Below, in pieces: positions 8,551 through 16,527 of a DNA stretch of 64,000 nt. The stretch comes from Peptacetobacter sp900550335. Lineage in GTDB: Bacteria > Bacillota > Clostridia > Peptostreptococcales > Peptostreptococcaceae. The position numbers were made by a program, and so were the translations under genes. Under the pieces are notes generated by a model. The model worked only from the letters and a program-made list of their open reading frames with translations, ran no database searches and was not told the DNA's origin. Location: contig NZ_CP180001.1 of assembly GCF_047528295.1 (NCBI RefSeq), positions 1,798,001 through 1,862,000 on the forward strand. The letters run 5' to 3'. Positions within the stretch are counted from its first letter, which is position 1. Each line of letters starts with the position of its first letter.

Positions 8551-8641
8551 AATTATTTGCTCTCCAGTCCTCAGCGCCCCAATTATTATTAAAAAACATT
8601 TAAATGTATGGGGCGCTTGCGGAATTGTCGATGCAAATTAT
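8551..8641 (+). repeat. Long-hairpin element, copy 3 (degraded)
   Basis: Both core halves survive with substitutions (CTCCAGTCCTC and TGCGGAATTGTCG on the plus strand), and GCGCCCC/GGGGCGC form the inner stem. The outer arms are reduced to ATTTGC/GCAAAT. Part of the arm sequence (AATCACAATTATTTGC) is nearly identical to copy 14. Confidence 0.65.
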
Positions 8642-8705
8642 AGTCCGTTTTAATAAAAAAGAACTTCAAAAAGTTCCTCTTACAAACAAATTTGTTAACT
8701 TAAAA

Positions 8706-8914
8706 AGAGTGGATAAATCAAAATTTTATAGGAATAATAACTAACTTAGTAGATTGAAAGACATAGACAAAACGCACTCGACAATCTGCAGACGTGGGTT
8801 TTAAATACAATAAAGCAATTTACCTACACGCACGTCGAAGCCTGGAGAGAAGTTTGTCTATGTTTTCAATCTCCAAGAGATATTAACCTATAAAATTTTT
8901 ATTTATCCACTCTC
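8706..8914 (-). repeat. Long-hairpin element, copy 4
   Basis: A 209-base imperfect palindrome. Outer arms pair from AGAGTGGATAAAT/ATTTATCCACTCT inward through TTTTATAGG/CCTATAAAA and CATAGACAAA/TTTGTCTATG. Core halves are CGACAATCTGCAG at 8779 and GAAGCCTGGAG at 8837; the inner stem is GACGTG/CACGTC. Sense is minus, 15 nt after the CPBP gene stop codon. Confidence 0.85.
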
Positions 8915-8929
8915 TATAAAGATAACAAA

Positions 8930-9778
8930 TTAATCAACATATACTTTTCTACTTTCTCTATAGCAGAACATTCCTGCTATAACAAGCCCTGCCATTCCTA
9001 CAACCCCTGGAAGAACATGGCTTATAGAATTTCCAGTCGAAATATTTACGAAAATCGAAGCTGGATTATATATATTTATAATGTTCAAAGATAAATTAAA
9101 TAAAACTGGGCACCAAAGTGATTCTGTCTTATAAAGAAGATAAGACTGAATAACCCCAACAGAAGTACTCATAACTAAAAGCATTACTGCCCCATTTAAT
9201 GGATTTTCTGCTACATTTATATATAAAAGCATCATTATAGGTAACTGCCAAATTCCCCATAAAAATCCATTCAATACAGCCGCTTTATCTGGCTTCATAA
9301 TCTTGCACATTCTAGGAAGTAAGTATCCCCTCCAAGCAAATTCCTCACAAAAGCTCTGTATTATACCATATATTGGGAATATTATCGCTAAATTTGAAAC
9401 CTCGTACGTTACACTCTTTAAGTATTCAAAAATACTTGTATATTGAAGATTGTAAACTGTAACCATTCCCAATAATTTGACCCCTGAATGGAATATTATA
9501 TAATTTATAACTGCTCCAAAGTATATTATAAAAGGTGCAAAAAGCATAGTTCTTACGTACATACTTTTATTCCTTTTTATATTAACTTTTAAAAACATAT
9601 TTCTAAGACCTTCTCTGCAGATCATCCTTGTGATTAGTGCCGCCAATGCTGGAGAGAAAATCATATACATTAATAAATCCGGATTTCTATTGATAGAATA
9701 AATAACCGTAAGAGCCGTCATAAAAATAAGTGCTATTCCGAAAAACACAGATATTTGTTTTTTTTCTACATTATTCAT
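8930..9778 (-). CDS. CPBP family intramembrane metalloprotease
   Basis: A 282-residue polytopic membrane protein with about eight hydrophobic segments. The CPBP (CAAX protease/bacteriocin-processing) signature is present: EEFAWRGYLLPRM with Glu145, Glu146 and Arg150, then WGIWQLPIM and a later N-containing segment LFNLSLNIINIYNP. Such Abi-type proteases are thought to cleave within the membrane; many give self-immunity to bacteriocins or act in protein maturation, and the substrate here is unknown. ATG follows AGGAGGTTTTTTT. The gene is monocistronic, ending into long-hairpin copy 4. Confidence 0.85.
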   Translation of the reverse strand: MNNVEKKQISVFFGIALIFMTALTVIYSINRNPDLLMYMIFSPALAALITRMICREGLRNMFLKVNIKRNKSMYVRTMLFAPFIIYFGAVINYIIFHSGVKLLGMVTVYNLQYTSIFEYLKSVTYEVSNLAIIFPIYGIIQSFCEEFAWRGYLLPRMCKIMKPDKAAVLNGFLWGIWQLPIMMLLYINVAENPLNGAVMLLVMSTSVGVIQSYLLYKTESLWCPVLFNLSLNIINIYNPASIFVNISTGNSISHVLPGVVGMAGLVIAGMFCYRESRKVYVD

Positions 9779-10059
9779 AAAAAAACCTCCTGTCTATCTG
9801 ATTCGTTTTACTTTACTATAATATTAACACCCAATTATTAAATTAAATTGATATTATTTCTAAAGATTTATGAAATTTTAAGTATCGGCAAATTTAATCT
9901 TCTAAAAACTTTATAAATTTTTAGCGATTTAATATTTACTTAAAATTCAAACTCAATCTCTTCACACTCACAACTATCTATATATTAATATATTTAGAGA
10001 TAAATTTCAAATCTTTAAATTAATATTTTTTTACAAAATACATTTCAAATCAAAACTTT
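9779..10059. other. AT-rich intergenic region
   Basis: No ORF, RNA gene or clear hairpin was seen. It should hold the promoter of the CPBP gene. Confidence 0.3.
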
Positions 10060-10578
10060 TTAGACAGTTCTTCTATTTACAACCATATTTTTCATATTTA
10101 CTATTGCATACGAAACATTATATATAACAAAAGCTTTTATAGGCACCATTAAAGCAGCTTTTAATGCTCTTGCTGGTAATGTAGCCATAAATCCATATCC
10201 GCTAAGTAAATATATATTACATGTATTTAAAACTAACTCTACTAAGTTTACTATTATAGTACATATAATTATATTTTTTATAGATTTAGGTTTGTTGTAA
10301 AGGAATTTACCATACAGTAACCCAACTAATGCAGTAGTAACTGTAAATCCTGGGAAGAAATCTCCTGTTATAAGAGTTACCCCAACTAAATCAGCTATAA
10401 CTGCTATAATCATAGTATATTTAGGACCATACATAATCCCTGCAATTGTTAAAGGGACAAAGCTAAATCCGATTTTTATTATCGGAGTTGATATAGATAA
10501 AAATCTCGATAAGATTATAGTTATCGCAACTAAAAGCGACATCATAACTAAGTCCTTAGTTGTAATTTTATTATTCAT
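10060..10578 (-). CDS. ECF transporter S component, folate family (FolT-like)
   Basis: A 172-residue membrane protein with about five to six helices. The N-terminal KDLVMMSLLVAITIILSRFL carries the region expected to bind the EcfT subunit, and the following STPIIKIGFSFVPLTIAGIMYGP and FFPGFTVTTALVGLLYG are typical of folate-family S components. It would deliver folate or a related vitamin together with a shared EcfAA'T module located elsewhere. No THF riboswitch was recognised upstream; a tRNA-Arg gene lies 150 bases upstream on the same strand. Substrate assignment rests on family resemblance only. Confidence 0.8.
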   Translation of the reverse strand: MNNKITTKDLVMMSLLVAITIILSRFLSISTPIIKIGFSFVPLTIAGIMYGPKYTMIIAVIADLVGVTLITGDFFPGFTVTTALVGLLYGKFLYNKPKSIKNIIICTIIVNLVELVLNTCNIYLLSGYGFMATLPARALKAALMVPIKAFVIYNVSYAIVNMKNMVVNRRTV

Positions 10579-10727
10579 AAAATCCTCCTTAATTTTTAAT
10601 CAAATTTTCTTTTAAATATTTTCTTTTAAGAATAAAAATTTCAACTTTAAATAATCTTTTTAAATAATTTAACATTATATAAAAAATAAAAAGTCCCACA
10701 AAATTTGCAGGACTTCCTAATGAATGG

Positions 10728-10801
10728 TGTACCCGACGGGACTCGAACCCGCAGACCTTCAGAGTCGGAGTCTGACATTCTACCAATTGAACTACAGGCA
10801 C
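10728..10801 (-). tRNA. tRNA-Arg(CCG)
   Basis: On the minus strand, acceptor arms GTGCCTG/CGGGTAC pair with G-T wobbles, followed by discriminator A. The anticodon stem TCAGA/TCTGA encloses loop CTCCGAC (anticodon CCG), and the T arm contains GGGTTCGAGTCCC. CCA is not encoded. Confidence 0.93.
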
Positions 10802-10949
10802 ATATTAAAAAATTATACTTATTTCTTAAAAAAGTATATTTCAAACACATATATTATGATAATTCATATTGTCTACTATGTCAATTATTTTTTCCTCTTT
10901 TATTTTCATATAATACTGTAAAATTTATCTTCCAATTGAACAAATTTCC

Positions 10950-10978
10950 TTGATTTTCTGCCAAATAAAATGTATTCT
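10950..10978 (+). promoter_or_regulatory. Putative corA promoter
   Basis: TTGATT and TATTCT are separated by 17 bases, and lie about 48 bases upstream of the leader ORF start. Confidence 0.4.
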
Positions 10979-11008
10979 ATTTAATGGATAGATATTTTTA
11001 AATTGGAA

Positions 11009-11138
11009 AAGGAGAGTGATGTGCAATGGATAGTTATCCGTTGCAAAGTATTAAAAATTTAAAACCTATCTGTTAACAGTATCTTAGTCGCTTAGTAGTT
11101 TGGCTTTGATCACTCGTTAGCCGATAGAACTACTATAA
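11009..11138 (+). promoter_or_regulatory. Structured leader of corA
   Basis: The leader folds locally into TGCAATGGAT/ATCCGTTGCA (11022-11045) and TAGTAGTT.TGGCT/AGCCG..AACTACTA (11093-11135). The loop of the second hairpin contains ATCACTC (11109-11115), a perfect complement of GAGTGAT (11014-11020) that overlaps the leader ORF ribosome site. These pairings allow a pseudoknot or a switch. It does not match the M-box, NiCo or yybP-ykoY consensus as I know them. Confidence 0.5.
11026..11076 (+). CDS. Putative corA leader peptide, 16 residues
   Basis: ATG preceded by AAGGAG 11 bases upstream encodes MDSYPLQSIKNLKPIC and then TAA. It lies 85 bases upstream of corA, and its start codon and ribosome site are inside hairpins of the corA leader. 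Short Pro-containing leader ORFs are known to control Mg2+ transporter genes in enterobacteria (mgtL, corL). Whether this one is translated is not known. Confidence 0.5.
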   Translation: MDSYPLQSIKNLKPIC

Positions 11139-11161
11139 TTAAAAACAAGGAGTGTGTTGCG

Positions 11162-12097
11162 ATGATAAGATACTATAAAACTATCGATTCTAAGCTAGAA
11201 AAAATAAACGAGCCAGAAGAAGGATGCTGGATAAACCTTGTTGAGCCTAATCAGAGCGAAATACATGAAATACATGATTATACTGATATTGATATAGAAA
11301 GTATCAATGCCGCTCTGGATGAGGAGGAACGTTCAAGAATCGAAGTAAACGACAACCATACTCTTATCCTTATAGATATACCTATAGATGAGAGTGACTC
11401 AAATAATTCATTATATAGTACTATACCGCTTGGTATAATAATCACTGATGAAATAATTCTTACAGTATGTAGTGAACAGACAAAAATTCTTAACGACTTC
11501 ATTGTCGGTCATATAAAGGATTTTTATACTAATATGAAATCTCGTTTTCTTCTTCAGATTTTGCACAAAAATGCATCTTACTACTTACATTATCTAAGAA
11601 GAATAAACAAGATGACTACTACTCTAGAAAAAGAAATTTATGATTCTATGCAGAATAAGCAGCTTATACAGTTACTAGAGCTTGAAAAATCTCTAGTTTA
11701 CTTCTCTACTTCATTAAAGTCTAATGAATTAGTTCTTAATAAGATGCTTAAGACATCAAGTATTAAAAAATATCATGATGATGACGATTTGCTAGACGAT
11801 GTTATTGTAGAAAACAGACAGGCTCTTGAAATGGCAACAATTTACGGAGATATACTTAGCCGAATCATGGATGCTTTCAGTGCAATAATAAGTAACAACC
11901 AGAACAACGTTATGCAGATTCTTACAGTTATAACACTTATCGTTTCATTACCTACATTAATATCAGGATTCTTCGGAATGAACGTCGGCGGAATCCCACT
12001 TGCAAACAATGCAAATGGATTCTGGTTAATTGCATTTATTTCCACAATAATCTGTGTAATCATAACTATTTTAATGTCTAAAAATAAACTTTTATAG
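11162..12097 (+). CDS. corA: CorA family divalent metal ion transporter
   Basis: A 311-residue CorA/MIT-family channel for Mg2+ (or Co2+/Ni2+). The long cytoplasmic N-terminal domain begins MIRYYKTIDSKLEKI and includes LILIDIPI; the long helix spans roughly residues 150-245; two membrane helices lie at the C-terminus (MQILTVITLIVSLPTLISGF and FWLIAFISTIICVIITILM). The selectivity signature GMN is present in FFGMNVGG, and the C-terminus is short and basic (SKNKLL). ATG follows AAGGAGTGTGTTGCG. A structured leader with a small ORF precedes it, suggesting regulation by translation or ion level. Confidence 0.93.
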   Translation: MIRYYKTIDSKLEKINEPEEGCWINLVEPNQSEIHEIHDYTDIDIESINAALDEEERSRIEVNDNHTLILIDIPIDESDSNNSLYSTIPLGIIITDEIILTVCSEQTKILNDFIVGHIKDFYTNMKSRFLLQILHKNASYYLHYLRRINKMTTTLEKEIYDSMQNKQLIQLLELEKSLVYFSTSLKSNELVLNKMLKTSSIKKYHDDDDLLDDVIVENRQALEMATIYGDILSRIMDAFSAIISNNQNNVMQILTVITLIVSLPTLISGFFGMNVGGIPLANNANGFWLIAFISTIICVIITILMSKNKLL

Positions 12098-12099
12098 AT

Positions 12100-12157
12100 T
12101 CTGTTTCGTAAGTGTTTTAAAATATATTTAGAATACTTATGAAACAGACTTTTAATT
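12100..12157 (+). terminator. Intrinsic terminator of corA
   Basis: TCTGTTTCGTAAGT pairs with ACTTATGAAACAGA, followed by a T-rich tract. Confidence 0.8.
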
Positions 12158-12221
12158 TTATGGCTAACCATAGAATTTTATCTATCTGGTTATTCAAAAA
12201 TTTTTTAGGGGGAAACTTAAT

Positions 12222-13217
12222 ATGAATTATATCTTACTTGTAGTCGGATTTGTTCTTCTTGTAAAGGGTGCCGACTATTTTGTAGAAGGTGCTTCAAGTA
12301 TTGCAGAATCTTTGAAGATTCCTTCATTGATAATAGGGCTTACAATCGTCGCTTTTGGTACTAGTGCACCAGAAGCTGCAGTAAGTATTACAGCTGCTCT
12401 AAGTGGTCAAAATGGGATGGCTATGGGGAATGTAATTGGTTCTAATATATTCAACCTTCTTATGGTTGTAGGTGTATCTGCTATGATAAAACCATTAATG
12501 GTAGAAAAAAGCGTTAGAATCAAAGAATTTCCATTTTTAATATTAATCTCTATTCTTACATTTGTAATAATTGGAGATCAATTCTTTGGAGGAACTTCTG
12601 TAAACCAGCTTAGTAGAGGCGATGGTTTAGTTCTTTTAATGTTCTTTGCTGTTTTTATGTATTCATTAATAATGACAGCATTAAATTCTAGAAATCAAGC
12701 TTTAGAAGCTCAAAAAGCTAATCCAAATGATAAAATAACTGTAGAAATAGACGCTCCTGTTGAAACTATGCCTATTTCAAAAGCTATAATATTCTCAATA
12801 GGTGGTATAGTAGCAATAGTTCTAGGTGGACAGGTTGTTGTAAATGCTGCAACAGGAATAGCAAAGAGCTTTGGTGTAAGTGATCAGCTTATAGGGCTTA
12901 CAATAGTTGCTATCGGTACTTCTCTACCAGAATTAGTTACTTCTATAATAGCTGCAACTAAAGGTGAAAGTGATATAGCTTTAGGAAATGTAATTGGATC
13001 AAATATGTTTAATATATTATTTGTTTTAGGTGCATCTGCTGCAATTTCTCCAATAGCAATAGATCCTAAGCTGTTTGTTGACTGTTTATTTATGATAGGT
13101 GTAACAGTTCTTGGTTATGTGTTTACTGTTGCAAGAAAAGATATAAACAGGGTTGAAGGAGCAATATTAACTGCTCTTTACGTTGGATATACAGCGTATC
13201 TAATAATGAGTATATAA
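12222..13217 (+). CDS. Calcium/sodium antiporter (CaCA family, YrbG-like)
   Basis: A 331-residue antiporter with about ten membrane segments in two inverted halves. Both alpha repeats are clear: GTSAPEAAVSITAALSGQNG followed by MAMGNVIGSNIFNLL in the first, and GTSLPELVTSIIAATKGESD followed by IALGNVIGSNMFNILF in the second. These carry the ion-binding Glu/Asn residues of Na+/Ca2+ exchangers. A charged loop with EAQKANPNDKITVEIDAPVE separates the halves. Expected role: Ca2+ extrusion. ATG follows a GGGGGAAACTTAAT site. It is separate from corA by a terminator and ends at long-hairpin copy 5. Confidence 0.93.
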   Translation: MNYILLVVGFVLLVKGADYFVEGASSIAESLKIPSLIIGLTIVAFGTSAPEAAVSITAALSGQNGMAMGNVIGSNIFNLLMVVGVSAMIKPLMVEKSVRIKEFPFLILISILTFVIIGDQFFGGTSVNQLSRGDGLVLLMFFAVFMYSLIMTALNSRNQALEAQKANPNDKITVEIDAPVETMPISKAIIFSIGGIVAIVLGGQVVVNAATGIAKSFGVSDQLIGLTIVAIGTSLPELVTSIIAATKGESDIALGNVIGSNMFNILFVLGASAAISPIAIDPKLFVDCLFMIGVTVLGYVFTVARKDINRVEGAILTALYVGYTAYLIMSI

Positions 13218-13224
13218 ATTATAC

Positions 13225-13348
13225 AAGGACAAGAGTATATCTGCTCTGTGCTCCAGGCTTCAGTGCCCCACACTGTTAGAGTAACACATTTAGCAGTTGT
13301 GGGGCACTTGCAGTATTGTCGCTTTTGAGCAGATATTTCTCTTGTCCT
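13225..13348 (+). repeat. Long-hairpin element, copy 5
   Basis: Outer arms AGGACAAGAGTATATCTGCT and its complement close the stem. The core reads CTCCAGGCTTC (13251) and TGCAGTATTGTCG on the plus strand, and the inner stem is AGTGCCCCACAC/TGTGGGGCACT. It starts 7 nt after the antiporter stop codon, in its sense. Confidence 0.85.
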
Positions 13349-13523
13349 CAGTTTATTTTATTATTCTTGGATATTATAGATAAAGTCTGCTTGCATAAGT
13401 ACTGCTTGCAGGCTATTTTTTATAATGAAAATAAATTTGTTATAAATTTTATACCTTTCTAATATATTTGTGATGTGATACATGTTATAATAAGAAAAAA
13501 TTCAAATTTGGAGGCAAAAGATT

Positions 13524-13946
13524 ATGGATTATATCAGAGACAGAGAAAGTAATATTCCTTTTAGCTTACACGATAGCAGGATAGTAGATATTCTAATTGA
13601 TGAAAACAAACTATCTTTAAAGATGAATCCGATATTTCAATATATTGATAATGAAGAAAAATGTCATAATGGAATAATTGAATTCACAAATATTGATAAA
13701 GATGCGTGCGATATTATGATATTTAACACTCCTTATGGCTATGATGGAGTAAAATCTTTTTCTGGCAAAGAATTGTCTTTTGATGAATTTAAAGAACAAT
13801 ACCCTAATGCAGAATTTGAAATCATTACAGAGGGATATTGTGGATATGACACAACATTTCAGGGATACATTTGGCAAGAGGAAAATGACCCACTTTTTGC
13901 AATCATGAGAATATGGAATATGGGTGATATGATATATCGAATTTAA
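13524..13946 (+). CDS. Conserved-looking hypothetical protein, 140 residues
   Basis: A soluble, acidic protein of 140 residues beginning MDYIRDRESNIPFSLHDSRI, without signal peptide or membrane segment. It contains YCGYDTTFQGYIWQEENDP and ends in WNMGDMIYRI. I do not recognise the family; the size and acidity would fit a small immunity-type or beta-rich protein, but nothing in context supports this. ATG follows GGAGGCAAAAGATT, a good site, and a strong terminator follows, so it is very probably expressed alone. Confidence 0.7.
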   Translation: MDYIRDRESNIPFSLHDSRIVDILIDENKLSLKMNPIFQYIDNEEKCHNGIIEFTNIDKDACDIMIFNTPYGYDGVKSFSGKELSFDEFKEQYPNAEFEIITEGYCGYDTTFQGYIWQEENDPLFAIMRIWNMGDMIYRI

Positions 13947-13976
13947 TAATTCAAATTTGTTAAACTTAAATAATAA

Positions 13977-14018
13977 AAAGCCAAGAAGATTAATTTATCT
14001 CTTAATCCTCTTGGCTTT
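13977..14018 (+). terminator. Intrinsic terminator
   Basis: AAAAGCCAAGAAGATTA pairs with TAATCCTCTTGGCTTTT, followed by T-rich sequence. Confidence 0.85.
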
Positions 14019-14084
14019 TATTATTTTACAAACTCTTATCTAGCATCAAAACGAAATACTAGGTATAACCGCAACTGTATTTCT

Positions 14085-14146
14085 TAGCAGACTAAAATTT
14101 TGCGTATAGCCACAGATTAATTTGCATCGACAATTCTGCAAGCGCC
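14085..14146 (-). repeat. Long-hairpin element, copy 6 (half only)
   Basis: Only one arm remains: TTAGCAG...ATTAATTTGCATCGACAATT followed by CTGCAAGCGCC. The matching GGCGC...GAAGCCTGGAG half is absent. The arm is closely similar to the corresponding arm of copy 8. Confidence 0.65.
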
Positions 14147-14204
14147 AATACAGCTCTTAAATCAGACAAAAGACTAAATAAAACTTATTAAAAGATAACA
14201 AAAT

Positions 14205-14328
14205 AAGGACAATATTTATAACTACTACTCCAGCGACAATCTGCAGACGTGTATTTTAATTACAACGGAACATATTACATGCACACACGTCGAAGCCTGG
14301 AGCGGATAGTAGTTATAATATTGTCCTT
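14205..14328 (-). repeat. Long-hairpin element, copy 7
   Basis: Outer arms AAGGACAATATTTATAACTA and TAGTTATAATATTGTCCTT pair almost fully. Core CGACAATCTGCAG and GAAGCCTGGAG; inner stem GACGTGT/ACACGTC. Sense minus, 30 nt after the stop codon of the Sel1-repeat gene. Confidence 0.85.
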
Positions 14329-14358
14329 TTCATTTTACTATCTTTTCAATAAATTTAT

Positions 14359-16227
14359 TTAGTTTTCGTCATCAAATACCATATCATCCCTGAATCCTTC
14401 AAGCATTCCCTCTAAATCTTCCTTAATATTTATTATATATCCAGGAACATATTCAGGTTCTTCAACAACTTCAACAGGACATAGTTCAAACGCTGGAAGC
14501 TGAACATCGCTAACAGCAATATCTATCCCCTTCATATCATTAAGAATTTCTACAGAATTCTCAAATTCCTTTTTAGCTAGCTTTTCAAAAATTAAATTGC
14601 TCTTTTTATAATAAAGGCATCCTAACATATACGCGCATTTTCTGCTTCCTTTTTCAACGCCTTCTTTATAATACTCTTCAGCTCTATTGAAATCATTCCG
14701 TTTATAATAAAGCCGTCCTAAATTTTCAACAGATTCTATACAATTATTTAGCTTAGCTTTTTCATACCATCTAGTTGCCTCTTCAATATTTTCATCAGAA
14801 ATATCAGAAATAACCCCCATCATATGCTGGCAGTATGTATTTCCTTCCTGTGCTGGCACTCTAAATCTATTCTTAGCTTCATCATACATACCTTCATAAT
14901 AGTAGATTCTTCCAAGATGAACCATTGCATTTAGATGATTTGCTGTAGCTGCCTGTTCAAAATATTTTATTGAGCCTTTTACATTTCCTAAATTTTCATA
15001 TATACAAGCTAATCTATACGCTGACGGAATATCTCCATTTTCTGCAGCTTTTTTGTACCAAGTAACTGATCCTTCTATATCTTCTCTATCATCATAAATC
15101 TTAGCTAGTTTTATCTGACAAGAAAGTTTTCCTGGAAGCTTTTCAAAATAGCTTATAGCACTATCCACAGCACCTGTTTCCATATATAAATCAGCTAAAT
15201 TTTCTATTGCAGGTCTACATTTCATATCTATAGCATCTTTAAAAAGCTCTACTGCTCTGCTATATTCTCTCTGTTCAAAGCAAATTCCACCAAGGTTATT
15301 AGTCGCTTCAATTATACCTTCATTACTAGCTTCTTCGTATAATTCCTTAGCATCTACAATATTTCCTTCTTTATTAAATAAATTTGCAAGTCTAAATTTA
15401 GACATAATATGTTCCTGAGATATAGCTCTTTCATAATATTCTATTGCACCATCTAAATCTTCTTCTCTATCATATATATATGCTAATCTATACTGAGATT
15501 TCATATCGCCATTATCTGCACTTTTTTTATAATATCTCTCAGCCTCATCAAGATTGCCTTCCATTTCCATAAGCATACCTAAATTAAAGCAAGCCTCATT
15601 GTATCCAACTTTATAAAGCTGTTTGTATAGATTTATCGCTTCCTTTATTTCACCCATCTGAGTATAGAAAACAGCTAGATTATACATACAGTCATGGTCT
15701 TCATATCTGCTTCCTTTTTTAAATATTTCAAACGCTTCTTCTTCTCTACCTAGCATATTGTAAAGCACACCTAGGTTGTAGCAAGCCTTTCCATAGTCAT
15801 GGTCTACCGCATCTAAAAGAACTGCTTCAGCCTTTTCATAATTTTTTAAGACATAATAAGTAACACCCATATTGTTCCGTGCAGCTAAAAGCCCTATTTC
15901 AACCGCTTTATCGTACCAATAAAGTGCATACTGATAATCTTCTTCTGAGAATTTTATATTACCTATATCTAAAGCTGCTTCATCTTTTCCACTTTTGTAA
16001 GCTATTTTATACCATCTTTCAGCTTCTTCTAATTCTCCCATATCTTCAAAAATTGTTCCTAGTGCATACTGAGATTTTATATTCCCTTCACTAGCAGCTT
16101 CTTCGTATTTTTTTATAGCAGCTTCTGTTTTTCCTAATTTATATAATAAAACCGCCTGAGTATGTGCGACATTTGGATCGCTAGAAATTTCTCTAATTCC
16201 TTTAATCGTAAACATTGTACTTCTCAT
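14359..16227 (-). CDS. Sel1/TPR repeat protein, 622 residues
   Basis: A solenoid made almost entirely of Sel1-like/TPR helical hairpins of about 34-37 residues, seen as repeated A..LG.IY.....Y..A..WY..A...G....A..L patterns (for example AQYALGTIFEDMGELEEAER is echoed by SQYRLAYIYDREEDLDGAIE). About 15 repeats span residues 15-545; the C-terminal tail of about 70 residues is acidic. There is no signal peptide or membrane segment, so it is likely a cytoplasmic scaffold that binds other proteins; partners are unknown. ATG follows AAAGGAAAGGGG. A gene for an acidic coiled protein lies upstream on the same strand but is separated by a terminator. Confidence 0.85.
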   Translation of the reverse strand: MRSTMFTIKGIREISSDPNVAHTQAVLLYKLGKTEAAIKKYEEAASEGNIKSQYALGTIFEDMGELEEAERWYKIAYKSGKDEAALDIGNIKFSEEDYQYALYWYDKAVEIGLLAARNNMGVTYYVLKNYEKAEAVLLDAVDHDYGKACYNLGVLYNMLGREEEAFEIFKKGSRYEDHDCMYNLAVFYTQMGEIKEAINLYKQLYKVGYNEACFNLGMLMEMEGNLDEAERYYKKSADNGDMKSQYRLAYIYDREEDLDGAIEYYERAISQEHIMSKFRLANLFNKEGNIVDAKELYEEASNEGIIEATNNLGGICFEQREYSRAVELFKDAIDMKCRPAIENLADLYMETGAVDSAISYFEKLPGKLSCQIKLAKIYDDREDIEGSVTWYKKAAENGDIPSAYRLACIYENLGNVKGSIKYFEQAATANHLNAMVHLGRIYYYEGMYDEAKNRFRVPAQEGNTYCQHMMGVISDISDENIEEATRWYEKAKLNNCIESVENLGRLYYKRNDFNRAEEYYKEGVEKGSRKCAYMLGCLYYKKSNLIFEKLAKKEFENSVEILNDMKGIDIAVSDVQLPAFELCPVEVVEEPEYVPGYIINIKEDLEGMLEGFRDDMVFDDEN

Positions 16228-16363
16228 TTGTGTAACCCCTTTCCTTTGAAAGCTTCATAATTAAATAATACCATATTAAAGAAGATACTCAAAGTCGTTA
16301 CAATATAATTAATAATTTTTTTAGAAATTATTATAAATTTTATAATGAAAGAGTTTATAACAA

Positions 16364-16396
16364 AAGAAGCCATTACAAAAAATGTAACAGCCTCTT
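16364..16396 (-). terminator. Intrinsic terminator of the acidic protein gene
   Basis: On the minus strand AAGAGGCTGTTACA pairs with TGTAATGGCTTCTT around a T-rich loop. Confidence 0.65.
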
Positions 16397-16407
16397 ATTT
16401 TAAATAT

Positions 16408-16527
16408 TTACTTATTTCAAATATTTATTCAACTTCTCAATTATTTAATTAAGTTCTAAATTATTTAATTAAGTTCTCAAATATTTACTCAAGTTTTTAA
16501 TTATTTAATCAAGTTTTTAATTATTTC
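16408..16527. repeat. Tandem repeat of about 20 bases, six degenerate copies
   Basis: Units such as AAGTTCTAAATTATTTAATT, AAGTTCTCAAATATTTACTC and AAGTTTTTAATTATTTAATC follow each other at 20-base intervals between the stop codon of the acidic protein gene and its terminator. Confidence 0.75.

Noticed and set aside
10579..10727. THF riboswitch upstream of the FolT-like gene
   Set aside because: The AT-rich leader shows no match to the THF aptamer consensus that I can recognise.
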